In this document: positions 26,297-35,366 of the stretch, piece after piece
Numbering within the stretch: the stretch's first letter is position 1
Layout of the letters: each line of letters opens with the position of its first letter
Assembly: GCA_022843845.1 (NCBI GenBank)
Contig: JALHMW010000015.1
Span: 1-64,000, forward strand
Length of the DNA: 64,000 nt
Reading direction: 5' to 3'
Origin: Archangium sp.
GTDB taxonomy: Bacteria > Myxococcota > Myxococcia > Myxococcales > Myxococcaceae
The notes under the pieces: generated by a model
Database searches by the model: none
What the model saw: only the letters and a program-made list of their open reading frames with translations
Told to the model about the DNA's origin: nothing
Program-made: the position numbers and the translations under genes

Positions 26297-26526
26297 TGTT
26301 CTGCGTACGCTGCGCTACGACCTTCGAGCGCTGCCAGTCGAGCCGATGCACCCTGCGCGACGCGGGAACGGTCGACGCCGGGCCATGACGCTCACCACCG
26401 CACCGAAGTGTCGCTGGCGCTCGGCGAATGCCGTCGGCCGCAGAACTGAACCCGGAGCCGCAGATGAGGGATGTCACTGACGGATCGTCGTGGTGGGCGA
26501 CGGTGTTCGGAGAGGTCACGCCTTAG

Positions 26527-26550
26527 TTTACATAACGCTCATTATACGAA
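26527..26550. other. AT-rich dyad resembling a tyrosine-recombinase core site
   Basis: TTTACATAACG and CATTATACGAA are inverted half-sites (7 of 11 matching) around a 2-bp centre, forming an isolated AT-rich block in GC-rich surroundings. The arrangement resembles a dif/att-type recombination core, although the centre is shorter than the usual 6-8 bp if the arms are taken at full length. No integrase gene is nearby. Confidence 0.35.
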
Positions 26551-26637
26551 CTTCCGACGGTGGTGGCCGGGTGTCGACGCCGTGTTTGCTTCGGCGCTGG
26601 CTGGTGCGTTGGCTCTCTCTGGCCGGTGCGATGAATC

Positions 26638-27102
26638 TCAGCGGACGTAGCGGCTCAGGACGCAGTCAAAGAGCGCATTCTCGAACCGCTCCATGTCGGC
26701 CTTCGGCATCGACGCGATCGTGAACGACACCCGCGAATTCCCCAGTTGCTTGATCGCCGCGACGACTGACGCCGAACCCGTGACCGGAGCCCCGCCGCCA
26801 ATCCGCAGCGAGAACCGAACCTCTTCGCCGACGTTGAGCGTGGCCGGAACCAGCGCGCTGAAGCCGCCTCCCGAAACGTCGCGCGTCAGACAGCGGTACG
26901 TGTCGTTGAGCTCCAGCTGCCAGGCCTGCGCGATCCGAAACGCCTTGCGATGCATCTGGCCATCAGGAACCGTGAGGCCCTGCGCATGAACCAGCGAGCG
27001 CGCGAGCTCTTCTTTCATCGCGCGGTGTTTGTCGTCAGAGCCGTTCTTCTTCGCGGCTTCGTGAACTTGCTTGAACTGAACCATCCACTGTTCGGCGTCC
27101 AT
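26638..27102 (-). CDS. PilZ-domain c-di-GMP-binding protein
   Basis: A 154-residue cytoplasmic protein. An N-terminal helical part (1-45) precedes a PilZ domain with both c-di-GMP-binding motifs: RKAFR (52-56, RxxxR) and DVSGGG (75-80, DxSxxG). Further strands include EEVRFSLRIGGG and RVSFTIASM. It probably acts as a second-messenger receptor controlling motility, polysaccharide or development. The ATG at 27102 was chosen because the open frame further upstream overlaps nadD; this leaves a 32-bp gap after nadD. It is the last gene of a minus-strand string starting with the TPR genes. Confidence 0.85.
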   Translation of the reverse strand: MDAEQWMVQFKQVHEAAKKNGSDDKHRAMKEELARSLVHAQGLTVPDGQMHRKAFRIAQAWQLELNDTYRCLTRDVSGGGFSALVPATLNVGEEVRFSLRIGGGAPVTGSASVVAAIKQLGNSRVSFTIASMPKADMERFENALFDCVLSRYVR

Positions 27103-27134
27103 GGGGTCAATCTGCCACGAACCTCGGGCGGCGG

Positions 27135-27698
27135 TCAGCCAGGGGTTGTCGTCCAGCGCAGGCCCCGCGCTTCGATGAAGTCCAGCACCCGCCAAGACAT
27201 CAGGGCCTCAGGCCGCTGGCCGGCCGCCAGACGCTCGCGGATTTCTGTCGATGACACCTCCGCCACCGGTGGACCAACGGCTTCGCTTGCTGGGTACCCG
27301 GCGCGCTGCAACACGACGACATCGACCATGCTCACGATCCGGTCCCAGGCCTTCCATTTGGGCAGGTCGGCGAGAATGTCACTGCCGATCACGAACTCGA
27401 ATCGGGTGTCCGGGTGCCTGGGCAGCAGCCATTCCAGCAGCTCGATCGTCCGGCCCTCGCCCTGCACCTGCGACTCGGCGCGGCTGACCTGGAGCCATGG
27501 CCCACAGTCCTGCGCCATCAGCTCACACATCGTGACCCGATCGTCGAACGACGCCAGGTCCTTCCCGAACGGATGATTGAACGCCGGCACCAGCCACACC
27601 GCGTCGACCGCACGGGTCGCCCGAACGTACAGCGCAGCCATCAGGTGACCGACGTGTGGCGGGTTGAACGAGCCTCCGAGGAGCGCGACGCGGGTCAT
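27135..27698 (-). CDS. nadD: Nicotinate-nucleotide adenylyltransferase
   Basis: A 187-residue nucleotidyltransferase that joins nicotinate mononucleotide and ATP to give deamido-NAD. The N-terminal GGSFNPPHVGHL (8-19) is the GxFxPxHxGH motif. AVDAVWLVPAFNHPFGK and later VIGSDILADLPKWK, together with SSTEIRERL (an ISST-type motif), are characteristic of NadD. The length is slightly short of the 200-215 residues common in the family but complete in motifs. The ATG lies next to the stop codon of the preceding gene on the strand. An essential NAD biosynthesis enzyme. Confidence 0.95.
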   Translation of the reverse strand: MTRVALLGGSFNPPHVGHLMAALYVRATRAVDAVWLVPAFNHPFGKDLASFDDRVTMCELMAQDCGPWLQVSRAESQVQGEGRTIELLEWLLPRHPDTRFEFVIGSDILADLPKWKAWDRIVSMVDVVVLQRAGYPASEAVGPPVAEVSSTEIRERLAAGQRPEALMSWRVLDFIEARGLRWTTTPG

Positions 27699-27699
27699 C

Positions 27700-28383
27700 T
27701 CATTTCACCGAGAGCTTCGTCTTGCTGCTCGAGATCACGATCGGCTGCCGATCGATCACCGTCTTGCCATCGAGCAGCGTGAATGCCGAGAACACGAGCT
27801 GCCTGTCGATGAGCTCGAGCAGGCCGACGGTCGACTTCGGAGCACCCTTCACCCGGCCTGGCGTGATGAAGAACCTGGGGCCGATCTGCACGACCTTCGG
27901 CTCCGCAGCGTTCCCATGCACGAGCACGGCCGCGTTCACCATGTCCTCTTTGTCGAGATCGTTCTTGTCGTGCACGACGCAGCACAAGACGTCGCCGACG
28001 ATGTCGACGGCCTTCTTCGGCACGGACGAGTCCTGGTACTGCAGGCTGCCCTTCTCGGGCGTGCGCATCACGCGGTCCTTCATGCGCATCACCTCTTCGA
28101 TCGCGCGGGCGAACTCCCAGGCCGTGCCGAAGGCCGCGGGCCGATCCTTCTGCTCGAGGCCGATGAGGAACCGGGACACGTCCTCGAGGAAGTCGGCGTT
28201 CGAGTAGTCGGTCTGCGCCTTCATCTCGTCGCGCTTGGTGCGAAGCCAGTCGTCGAGATCTCCGTACCGGCCGCCCGCGAAGAGGAACCGCTTGGCCCCT
28301 CGATCGGACAAGAACCGGAGCGCGGACTCGAAGAGCCCCACGTCACCATCAGTGTCTCCGAAGATGCCGATCGCGGTCGCCAT
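27700..28383 (-). CDS. Unknown protein, possibly a degenerate metallophosphoesterase
   Basis: A 227-residue soluble protein. The start GIFGDTDGDVGLFESALRF resembles the first strand and loop of calcineurin-like phosphoesterases (GDxHGN), but the expected His is Asp and the Asn is Asp or Gly. A later GPRFFITPGRVKGAP resembles the YfcE-type NPGS region, with the metal histidines again absent. If the fold is right, metal binding is likely lost or changed. It is directly between namZ and nadD in the minus-strand string, with a 1-bp gap to each. Not otherwise recognised; the fold assignment is tentative. Confidence 0.55.
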   Translation of the reverse strand: MATAIGIFGDTDGDVGLFESALRFLSDRGAKRFLFAGGRYGDLDDWLRTKRDEMKAQTDYSNADFLEDVSRFLIGLEQKDRPAAFGTAWEFARAIEEVMRMKDRVMRTPEKGSLQYQDSSVPKKAVDIVGDVLCCVVHDKNDLDKEDMVNAAVLVHGNAAEPKVVQIGPRFFITPGRVKGAPKSTVGLLELIDRQLVFSAFTLLDGKTVIDRQPIVISSSKTKLSVK

Positions 28384-29565
28384 TTAGCCGTACAGCAGGT
28401 GCTGCTTCCGAAGGGCCAGGAATGGCCGGAGTTCATCTTGAAAGCCCGCGACGATTCTCGCCAGAGACCAGCCACCTTCGATGCCCTGACGCACCTTGGC
28501 CGTCCCGCAGAGCAGATCGAACGCGGGGATGTCGTCGACGAACTCGTACGCGTCGGCGCGCCACGCAAAGTCTCGCCCGCCGAGCGCCCTGCACGTCTGG
28601 AACACCGCGATGCCGGTGACGAACGGATCGAACGTGCGGGGGTCGGTCACGTGCAGAAAAGCGCCCTCGCACGACTCGCCTTTGAACTTGTCGAAGGTCG
28701 GCGTGAAGGAGCACGGCCGGAAGGTCACGCCGCGCAGGTCGAGGGCGTTGAGCTGCTCCGCGACGTCGTGTGACGAGAGCCATGGCGCGCCGAACTGCTC
28801 GAAGGGCCTGCAGGTGCCGCGGCCTTCGCTGACGTTGGTGCCCTCCCCCAGGCACATGCCTGGATACACGAGCGCGGTCGCGGGCGTCGGCATGTTGGGC
28901 GAGGGAGAGATGAAGTCCCGGCCCACCTGCCCCCACGACATCGAGCGTTTCAGGCCCTCGCACGGCACCACGGTGAGCTCACAGCCGAACCGCTCCCGGG
29001 TGTTGAGCAGCTGAGCGATCTCTCCGGCGCTCATGCCGTGGCGGGTCGGCAGCTCGTACAGGCCGACGAACGAACGGTAGCGCTTGCCGACGAGGTTCCC
29101 CTGCACGAGGTCGAGGCCGATCGGGTTCGGCCGATCGAGCACGAAGAACGGCACCTTCGCCTTCGCGGCCGCCTTCATCGAGAGGGCCATCGTGTAGATG
29201 TACGTGTAGTAGCGCGCCCCGACGTCCTGAATGTCGAAGACGAGCGCGTCGAGCCCCTTCAGCCACTCCGCCTTCGGTGACAGCGATTCGAAGGTGCTGC
29301 CGTAGAGCGAGTACACGGGCACGCCGGTGCGCCGATCGCGGGCGACGTCGCCGACGGCCACCATGTACTGGGCCTCACCCCGAATGCCGTGCTCCGGCCC
29401 GAACAACGCGCCGAGCGTCACGCCGTCGGCTTCATGGATCAGGTCGACGAGGTGGCGAAAGGACGCATCGACGCTCGTCGGGTTGACGATCGCTCCAACG
29501 CGCAGGCCCTTCAGCGCCCGGAACCGCTCCTTCACCCAGACGTCGATGCCGAACCGAACGGCCAT
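28384..29565 (-). CDS. namZ: DUF1343 / NamZ-like exo-beta-N-acetylmuramidase
   Basis: A 393-residue member of the DUF1343 (YbbC) family. Characterised members (NamZ) remove terminal N-acetylmuramic acid from peptidoglycan fragments. Signatures are FGPEHGIRGEA (55-65), VFDIQDVGARYYTYIYTM, FVLDRPNPIG, and EGTNVSEGRGT with its conserved Glu residues. The protein begins directly with the domain (MAVRFGIDVW) and has no signal peptide, suggesting cytoplasmic recycling of muropeptides instead of an exported role. It starts 4 bp after the TPR/TonB-tail gene and runs almost directly into the next gene, so it is part of an operon. Confidence 0.9.
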   Translation of the reverse strand: MAVRFGIDVWVKERFRALKGLRVGAIVNPTSVDASFRHLVDLIHEADGVTLGALFGPEHGIRGEAQYMVAVGDVARDRRTGVPVYSLYGSTFESLSPKAEWLKGLDALVFDIQDVGARYYTYIYTMALSMKAAAKAKVPFFVLDRPNPIGLDLVQGNLVGKRYRSFVGLYELPTRHGMSAGEIAQLLNTRERFGCELTVVPCEGLKRSMSWGQVGRDFISPSPNMPTPATALVYPGMCLGEGTNVSEGRGTCRPFEQFGAPWLSSHDVAEQLNALDLRGVTFRPCSFTPTFDKFKGESCEGAFLHVTDPRTFDPFVTGIAVFQTCRALGGRDFAWRADAYEFVDDIPAFDLLCGTAKVRQGIEGGWSLARIVAGFQDELRPFLALRKQHLLYG

Positions 29566-29569
29566 CAGC

Positions 29570-31018
29570 TCACTTGCCCTTCTTCACCGGCGTGCCCAGC
29601 TCGAACTCGAACACGGGCTCGCGTCGCTTCTGCTCGAACTCGGCGTCACGGAGCGCGAAGACCGCGTGGCCTGCGAGCACGACGTCGTTGAGCGTGTCTT
29701 CGACCACCTCGGACGTCTCGACGATGCCCTCGGCGGTCACCTTCACGCGCACTTTGAGCGAGCCCTTCAGCTTCGGGTTGGCGCGGCGGCGCGCGGCGTA
29801 CACGTCGTCGAGCGTCTTCGCGACCTGCCCATAGATCCGATCGACCGAGCCCTTCGCCGGCTTCGCGGGCAGCTTGAAGAGCTCCTCGAGCTTCTTCGCT
29901 TCGGCCTTGCAGTCCTCGGCGCGCGGGGTCGACTTGCCGCCGCCACGACGAAACCGCTCGAGCGCGAAGACCGGCTGCTCCTTCGTCAGGCTCACCTTCC
30001 CGAGGCGGTACCAGGTGTCGGCGAGGTCCCGGTTGCGCTCGAGCGCCTCGAGCAGCGTCTTCTCGGCGCCCTCGAGATCCTTCTTTGCTTCACGGAGCTC
30101 CGCGACGCGCAGCAGCGGCGGCACGGCGGTCTTGTCGAGGCTGGCGATGAGGTTGGCGGCGCGCTCCTCGCCCTCGACGTCTCTGAGCTCGGCGTACATG
30201 CCCAGCATGCGGGTCGCCGTCTCGAGATCGGGGTTGCCCAGCTTCAGGGCCTTCTCGTACTCGGCGAGCGCGCCCTTCTTGTCGCCCGCGTCGTACTTCA
30301 TGGTCGCGACGAGCCGGCGAACGTCACGATCCTTCGGCTGCAGATCGGCGAGCGCCGAGAGGTTCTTCGTCAGCTCGGGGTCCTTCGACGCCTGCTGCAG
30401 CTTCACGAGCTCACGCAGCGCCGCTGGCTGATCGGGCCACCCGGCGATGCCCTTCACGAGCTCGGACTTTGCAGCGTCGACCTGCCCCTTCTTGATCAAC
30501 ACCAGCCCCAGGCCCGCATGCGCCTCAGGATCGTCGGCGATGGCCAGCGCGGCGCGGTACTGGGTCTCTGCGCCGTCGAGGTCGTCCTTGAGGCGCGCCA
30601 TGTCTCCGAGCGCGATCATCGCCGGGTAGAACGACGGGTCCTTCTTCATCGCGAGGTCGAGTGAGGTCTTCGCGAGGTCGCGCATCTTCCAGCCGATGTA
30701 GATGCGGCCCATGCCGTAGTGCGCCCACGCGAGGTCTGGGTAGATCTGCGAGACGTTCTTGAGCTGGTTCCACGCGTCGTCGGTGGGCATGGAGCACCAC
30801 GCGACGTAGACCCTCAGCAGCGGCTCGGTGGGGCGCGCCTTCGACAGGTTCTGGAGCTCGATACGAACTTGATCGATCGTGCCGTGCCACGCGGCGCTCT
30901 CGATTCGGCGCAGCTCGGTGAGGACGTCGGAGACTGGCGCGTTGAGCCCCGGGGGCTCAGCAGCCCACGCAGCACCTGCGACCAACAGCAGCCCCCCAGC
31001 AGCCAGTCGGACATTCAT
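29570..31018 (-). CDS. Periplasmic TPR protein with a TonB-like C-terminal domain
   Basis: A 482-residue secreted protein (signal MNVRLAAGGLLLVAGAAWA). Residues 60-360 hold TPR units such as LAWAHYGMGRIYIGWKMRD, AHAGLGLVLIKKGQVDAAK and DTWYRLGKVSLTKEQPVFA. The final 70 residues (GSLKVRVKVTAEGIVETSE and the LNDVVLAGHAVFALRDAEF region) resemble the TonB/AgmX-PglI tail found at the end of GltG. The two cysteines of that tail are absent. The domain pair suggests an envelope-spanning role, but no partner is evident. It heads the namZ-nadD-PilZ gene string. Confidence 0.75.
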   Translation of the reverse strand: MNVRLAAGGLLLVAGAAWAAEPPGLNAPVSDVLTELRRIESAAWHGTIDQVRIELQNLSKARPTEPLLRVYVAWCSMPTDDAWNQLKNVSQIYPDLAWAHYGMGRIYIGWKMRDLAKTSLDLAMKKDPSFYPAMIALGDMARLKDDLDGAETQYRAALAIADDPEAHAGLGLVLIKKGQVDAAKSELVKGIAGWPDQPAALRELVKLQQASKDPELTKNLSALADLQPKDRDVRRLVATMKYDAGDKKGALAEYEKALKLGNPDLETATRMLGMYAELRDVEGEERAANLIASLDKTAVPPLLRVAELREAKKDLEGAEKTLLEALERNRDLADTWYRLGKVSLTKEQPVFALERFRRGGGKSTPRAEDCKAEAKKLEELFKLPAKPAKGSVDRIYGQVAKTLDDVYAARRRANPKLKGSLKVRVKVTAEGIVETSEVVEDTLNDVVLAGHAVFALRDAEFEQKRREPVFEFELGTPVKKGK

Positions 31019-31072
31019 GACCCCTGTATAGCCGAGCGTCAGAAGCCCGAAAGACCGAAGGGCCGAGTCATG

Positions 31073-31753
31073 TCAGCGAGCCGAGGGTTTCAGGGGCCGC
31101 AAAGCTCGGCTGGGCGCCTCGAGCGCACGGCGGATCGTGACCGCTTCACCGTGCCGCCGGGAGTTCTCGAGGAGGTCGATGAGGCGTCGCGCGGCGGGCA
31201 CCCGAACAGCCTCGATGGAGAGGAGCGCGCGCAGCTCCCGCTCGGCGGCCTTCAGCTCCCCCGACTTCTCGAGGGCCTGGGCGAGCTGAAGCCTGGCGCC
31301 AGTCGCGGTCGGCGTGGCACGCAGGACTTCGCGCCATTGGGCGACGGCCTCGGTCCAGCGCGCCTGTGACGAGAGCAGGCTGCCCAGGCGAAACCGGGCG
31401 TCGGTGAAGTCGGCCCGAAGCGTCAGGGCGACCTCGAGCGCGCGAATCGCCGCCTCCCGGTGCCCGGCTTCATCTTGCGCCAGGGCGAAGAGGTAGTGCG
31501 CCCGTGGATTCTCGGGGCTGAGCGAGCGGGCGACGTCGGCGTGCCACCCTGCCCGCTCGGCGTCAGCGCCCAGCTTCAAGCGAAGGCGCGCCAGCTCGAG
31601 TCGACAGAGCTCCCACGTGGGGTCGACCGACGTCAGGGCCTCGAGCTGCTGGAGCGCCTGTGCGTCGGCGCCCTGCTTCTCCAGCTCGAGCGCAGCCGTC
31701 AGGAGCGCCTGGTGCGGAGCAGCCACGAGGACCAACGCGAGGAGAGAGCCCAC
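31073..31753 (-). CDS. Secreted TPR protein
   Basis: A 226-residue protein with a short hydrophobic N-terminus (MGSLLALVLVAAPHQALL) that may be a signal peptide, followed by TPRs across the rest: PRAHYLFALAQDEAGHREA, TDARFRLGSLLSSQARWTE and ARLQLAQALEKSGELKAAE. It ends in an Arg/Pro-rich tail. It lies 54 bp before the TPR/TonB-tail gene and is divergent from mutS2, with 126 bp between the starts, which must contain both promoters. The specific function is unknown; a partner of the following TPR protein is a reasonable guess. Confidence 0.7.
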   Translation of the reverse strand: MGSLLALVLVAAPHQALLTAALELEKQGADAQALQQLEALTSVDPTWELCRLELARLRLKLGADAERAGWHADVARSLSPENPRAHYLFALAQDEAGHREAAIRALEVALTLRADFTDARFRLGSLLSSQARWTEAVAQWREVLRATPTATGARLQLAQALEKSGELKAAERELRALLSIEAVRVPAARRLIDLLENSRRHGEAVTIRRALEAPSRALRPLKPSAR

Positions 31754-31879
31754 GGCGCCCGCCTACCACGCGAGGGGCCGCTGCGGCGCGACGCTCGGTC
31801 AGGTCGAGCCGGTGGAACACGTCGCGGTCTGGGTCGTGGGCGGCTATGCACCGCAGCCGCCTCTCTCCTGGAGCACCTC

Positions 31880-34291
31880 GTGGACGTCACCGACCGCACC
31901 CTCACTGCACTTGGCTTCGACGACGTTCGTGCGGCCATCGGCTCGCGCTGCCGCACCGAGGTCGGCAAGGTGCGCGGCCTCAAGCGCCCCTTCCTCGACG
32001 GCATTCCCGAGGTGCTCGCGAGCCTCGAGCTGATCGAAGAGGCGCGAGGCCTGAAGCAGGAGCCGCTCTCCCTTCCGCTCGGGGGCCTGGTCGATCTGCG
32101 GCCCTCGCTCGATCGTTCGACCAAAGGCGGTCTGCTCGAGCCGCGTGAGCTGATGTCGATCTGCGCGGCGCTGTTTGCGTTCGAGCGGACCTACGAGGTG
32201 CTGCAGGATCGGCGTGAGCGGTTCCCCGGCCTGGCGGCCCTGGGTCGGCGTATGCCGTTGCTGGGCCGGCTCGCGTCGCGGCTCGACAAGAGCTTCGAGG
32301 CCAGCGGAGAGATCTCGGATCGTGCCAGCGACGAGCTCCGTGACGCACGTGATCGTGCGCGAGGGCTGCACCGGAGAATTCGTTCGCGGCTCGACGAATT
32401 GCTCCGTGACGAGAAGTTCGCGAGCAATCTGCAGGAGGGCTACTACTCGGTACGCAACGAGCGGTACGTCGTGCCGGTCCTGTCGAGCCATCAGCGCGAG
32501 ATCGACGGCATCGTCCACAACGCGAGCCAGTCGGGTCAGACGCTCTTCGTCGAGCCGCAAGAGATGATCGGCGTCGGCAACGAGCTGGCGATCGCGCAGT
32601 CGGTGGTGGTCGAAGAAGAGCGAAAGGTGCTGCTCGAACTCTCCGGGCTCGTCGCTCGGGAAGCCGCGAAGATTGAGGACGGCCTGCTCGCCGCTTCGGA
32701 GCTGGATGAGCTCGAGGCGATCGCCCTGCTCTCGGCCGACCTGATCGCCACTTCTCCGTCCGTGCACCCCGCTCACGGGCCGCTGAACGTGAAGGGCCTG
32801 CGACACCCGAGGCTGGTGCTCAAGGGCGATCAGGTGATCGCGAACGACGTCGATCTCTCGGAAGGTGCGCGGGCGCTGGTCGTCTCGGGGCCCAACGCGG
32901 GCGGCAAGACGGTGACGCTCACCGGCATCGGGCTGTGCGCGCTGATGGTGCGGGCGGGCCTGCCGATTCCCGTCGATCCGGGCTCGTCGATTCCGCTCTT
33001 CAACCAGGTGCATTCGGCGATCGGAGACCTGCAGGATCTCGAGCAGGGCCTCTCGACGTTCTCGGCGCATGTCACGGTGCTCAAGCACGTGGTGTCGACG
33101 GCGAAGAAGGGCGCGCTGGTGTTGATCGACGAGATCGCGGCCGACACCGACCCTCGAGAAGGCGCGGCGATCGCCACGGCGGTGCTCGAAGATCTGCTCG
33201 AGAAGGGCGCGCTGGTGCTGGTCACCACGCACCTCGAGGAGCTCAAGGCCCTCGCGCACCTCGACCCGCGCTTCGTGAACGGCCGGGTGGGCTTCGACTC
33301 GAAGAAGATGGCGCCGACGTACCGGCTCCAGCTCGGCGCCTCGGGAGCTTCGTCGGCGATCGACATCGCCCGGCGCGTCGGGCTGCCCGAGGCGATCTGT
33401 GTTCGCGCGACGCATCTGTCGAAGAACTCCGGCGGCGCGTTGTCCAAGGCGCTCCAGGCGGCAGAAGACGAGCGGCGCACGATGCTCGACCAACGCGATC
33501 AGGCGGAGCGTGATGCGAAAGAAGCGCGCGAGCTGAAGACCATCGCAGAGCGACAACTCGCCGAGGTGGAGCGGAAGAAGAAGGAAGAGGAGCTCAAGTT
33601 CCGTGAGTCGTTGAGGGCAGAGCTCGAGTACGCGCGCACGCAGATTCGGGCGCTCGTCGATCGCCTCGAGACCGATCGCAGCGACAAGGCGCTCTCGGTC
33701 GCGAAGCAGTCAGCCGCCGAGATCTCCTCGCGCATCAACGAGCAGACCGTCGCTGAGCGGTCGGTGCGGGCCGAGCTCAAGACGGGCCCGGAGGAGCTGG
33801 CGCCGCTGGAGCTCAAGGTTGGCGCGCGGGCCCGGCATCGCTCCCTGGACGCCGAGGTCGAGATCGTCGACGTGTCGCAAGACGCGGTCGTCGTCACCAT
33901 GGGCGCGCTGCGAATGCGAGTGCCCGCGTCGGAGCTGTTGCCCGCCCGCAAGAGCTCGAGCCCGGCCAGCAAGTTCCCCTCCCCTGCCACGAAGAAAGAC
34001 GAGCAGCTCAAGCGTGCGGATGCGACGGCCGCCAAGCCGCTCACCCTCGCCAGCCCGAAGCTCGATCTCCGAGGGCAGCGTGGTGAAGACGCCGTCCGTG
34101 AGGTCGAGCGGTTCCTCGATCGCGTCTCTCGCGACGGCGAGGCCGCGGCGATTCTGCTCCACGGGCATGGCACGGGCGCACTGAAGACGATGGTGAGGGA
34201 GTACCTGCGCGCCTCTCCGTACGCGAAGGCTTTCCGATCGGGCGATGGTCCCGAAGGCGGCGACGGCGTCACCGTGGTGGAGCTGGCGTGA
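31880..34291 (+). CDS. mutS2: Endonuclease MutS2 / ribosome-rescue ATPase
   Basis: An 803-residue MutS2. The start is taken as GTG at 31880, with GGAG seven bases upstream; the open frame continues far further left but without MutS2-like sequence. The N-terminal clamp and lever regions lead to the ATPase with Walker A SGPNAGGKT (about 336-344) and Walker B VLIDEIAADTDP. A long coiled coil follows (about 520-640). The C-terminal Smr domain (about 725-803) has LDLRG and HGHGTGAL, the nuclease motifs. MutS2 proteins suppress recombination or split collided ribosomes. The dus gene overlaps its stop by 4 nt. Confidence 0.93.
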   Translation: MDVTDRTLTALGFDDVRAAIGSRCRTEVGKVRGLKRPFLDGIPEVLASLELIEEARGLKQEPLSLPLGGLVDLRPSLDRSTKGGLLEPRELMSICAALFAFERTYEVLQDRRERFPGLAALGRRMPLLGRLASRLDKSFEASGEISDRASDELRDARDRARGLHRRIRSRLDELLRDEKFASNLQEGYYSVRNERYVVPVLSSHQREIDGIVHNASQSGQTLFVEPQEMIGVGNELAIAQSVVVEEERKVLLELSGLVAREAAKIEDGLLAASELDELEAIALLSADLIATSPSVHPAHGPLNVKGLRHPRLVLKGDQVIANDVDLSEGARALVVSGPNAGGKTVTLTGIGLCALMVRAGLPIPVDPGSSIPLFNQVHSAIGDLQDLEQGLSTFSAHVTVLKHVVSTAKKGALVLIDEIAADTDPREGAAIATAVLEDLLEKGALVLVTTHLEELKALAHLDPRFVNGRVGFDSKKMAPTYRLQLGASGASSAIDIARRVGLPEAICVRATHLSKNSGGALSKALQAAEDERRTMLDQRDQAERDAKEARELKTIAERQLAEVERKKKEEELKFRESLRAELEYARTQIRALVDRLETDRSDKALSVAKQSAAEISSRINEQTVAERSVRAELKTGPEELAPLELKVGARARHRSLDAEVEIVDVSQDAVVVTMGALRMRVPASELLPARKSSSPASKFPSPATKKDEQLKRADATAAKPLTLASPKLDLRGQRGEDAVREVERFLDRVSRDGEAAAILLHGHGTGALKTMVREYLRASPYAKAFRSGDGPEGGDGVTVVELA

Positions 34292-35247
34292 AGCTCGGTA
34301 GCCTCGAGCTCGCGTCTCCCTTCATCCTCTCGCCGCTCGAGTCGGTCAGCGACGCCGCCTTTCGTCGGCTCTGCTGGTCGCTCGGCGCCGGCTTCACGTG
34401 GACGGAGATGATTCGCGCCCGGGGGCTGGTGCGGAACAACAAGAGCACGATCGATCTCATCGACAGCTTCGATGCTGACGTTCCCACCGGCGTGCAGTTG
34501 ATGGTCGCGAACGAGAAGGAGCTCGAGGAAGCGCTGGCGAAGCTCGACGCGCTCGCAGCCACCACGCACCCGCACTTCAAGAACCTTCGGGCCGTCGACT
34601 TGAACTTCGGCTGTCCGTCACCCGAGGTGATCAAGGTCGGCGCCGGCCCTGCCCTGCTCAAGCGGCATCACAAGCTGAAGGCGATCTTCCAGGTCCTGCG
34701 AGCGTGGAAGCAGCGAACGGCGCTCCCGATCGGCGCGGTGACGGCGAAGGTCCGGCTGGGGCTCAACCGCGCGGAGATGGATCAGAAGGTGATCCTGCCG
34801 ATCGTCGATCTGGCGAACGAGCTGCTCGATGGGCTGACGGTGCATGCGCGGCACGCGCGTGAAGAATCGACGACGCCGGCCCACTGGGAGGCGATCGCCG
34901 AGGCGAAACAGCGGGCGACGGTGCCCGTCATCGGCAACGGCGACGTGGTCTCGGCCGATTCCGCTCGCAAGCTGATGCAGGAGACCGGCTGCGACGCGGT
35001 GATGATCGCCCGCGGCGCGATTCGTTCGCCGTGGCTCTTCCGCGAACTCACGGGCCGCGGCCCAGGCCAACCGACCCTCGCCGAGCTCGAGGCCGCAGAA
35101 GCCGAATGGACCCGCCGCGCGACCGAGCTTCAGAGCAAACCGAAGTACTTCGAGTGGCACCGTGAGGGCTTCCGGCGCATCCGTGCCCGCTTGAGCGGCC
35201 AAGCCGTCAGTGGCACCGGGCTGCCAGCGAACGAGCACATGCGCTGA
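34288..35247 (+). CDS. dus: tRNA-dihydrouridine synthase
   Basis: A 319-residue flavoenzyme reducing specific uridines in tRNA to dihydrouridine. An FMN-binding TIM barrel is indicated by ILSPLESVSDAAFRRLC at the start, DLNFGCPSPEVIKVGAG with the catalytic Cys (about 108-124), TAKVRLGLN, LTVHARHAREES and PVIGNGDVVS with MIARGAI. The GPALLKRHHKLKAIF segment is also typical. The GTG start overlaps the mutS2 stop (GTGA). The subfamily (DusA, B or C) is not clear, and it is more divergent than usual around the Cys. It converges on rnr, with 119 bp between. Confidence 0.88.
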   Translation: MKLGSLELASPFILSPLESVSDAAFRRLCWSLGAGFTWTEMIRARGLVRNNKSTIDLIDSFDADVPTGVQLMVANEKELEEALAKLDALAATTHPHFKNLRAVDLNFGCPSPEVIKVGAGPALLKRHHKLKAIFQVLRAWKQRTALPIGAVTAKVRLGLNRAEMDQKVILPIVDLANELLDGLTVHARHAREESTTPAHWEAIAEAKQRATVPVIGNGDVVSADSARKLMQETGCDAVMIARGAIRSPWLFRELTGRGPGQPTLAELEAAEAEWTRRATELQSKPKYFEWHREGFRRIRARLSGQAVSGTGLPANEHMR

Positions 35248-35366
35248 GGCGGAACGACTCGCTCCGTCACGCGTTGATCGACCGGCCGGCCAGAAGGCGA
35301 CGACCTCCATCGCAGTTCTGGCTGCCGGCGTTCGCCGCGAATCGCTGATGAGCCCGTGAGCAGCGG

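Noticed and set aside
31460-31879. Upstream extension of the mutS2 frame
   Set aside because: It overlaps the divergent TPR gene and lacks MutS2-like sequence; GTG at 31880 has a ribosome-binding site.
35248-35366. Convergent gap between dus and rnr searched for a terminator
   Set aside because: No stem with a T-run found on either strand.
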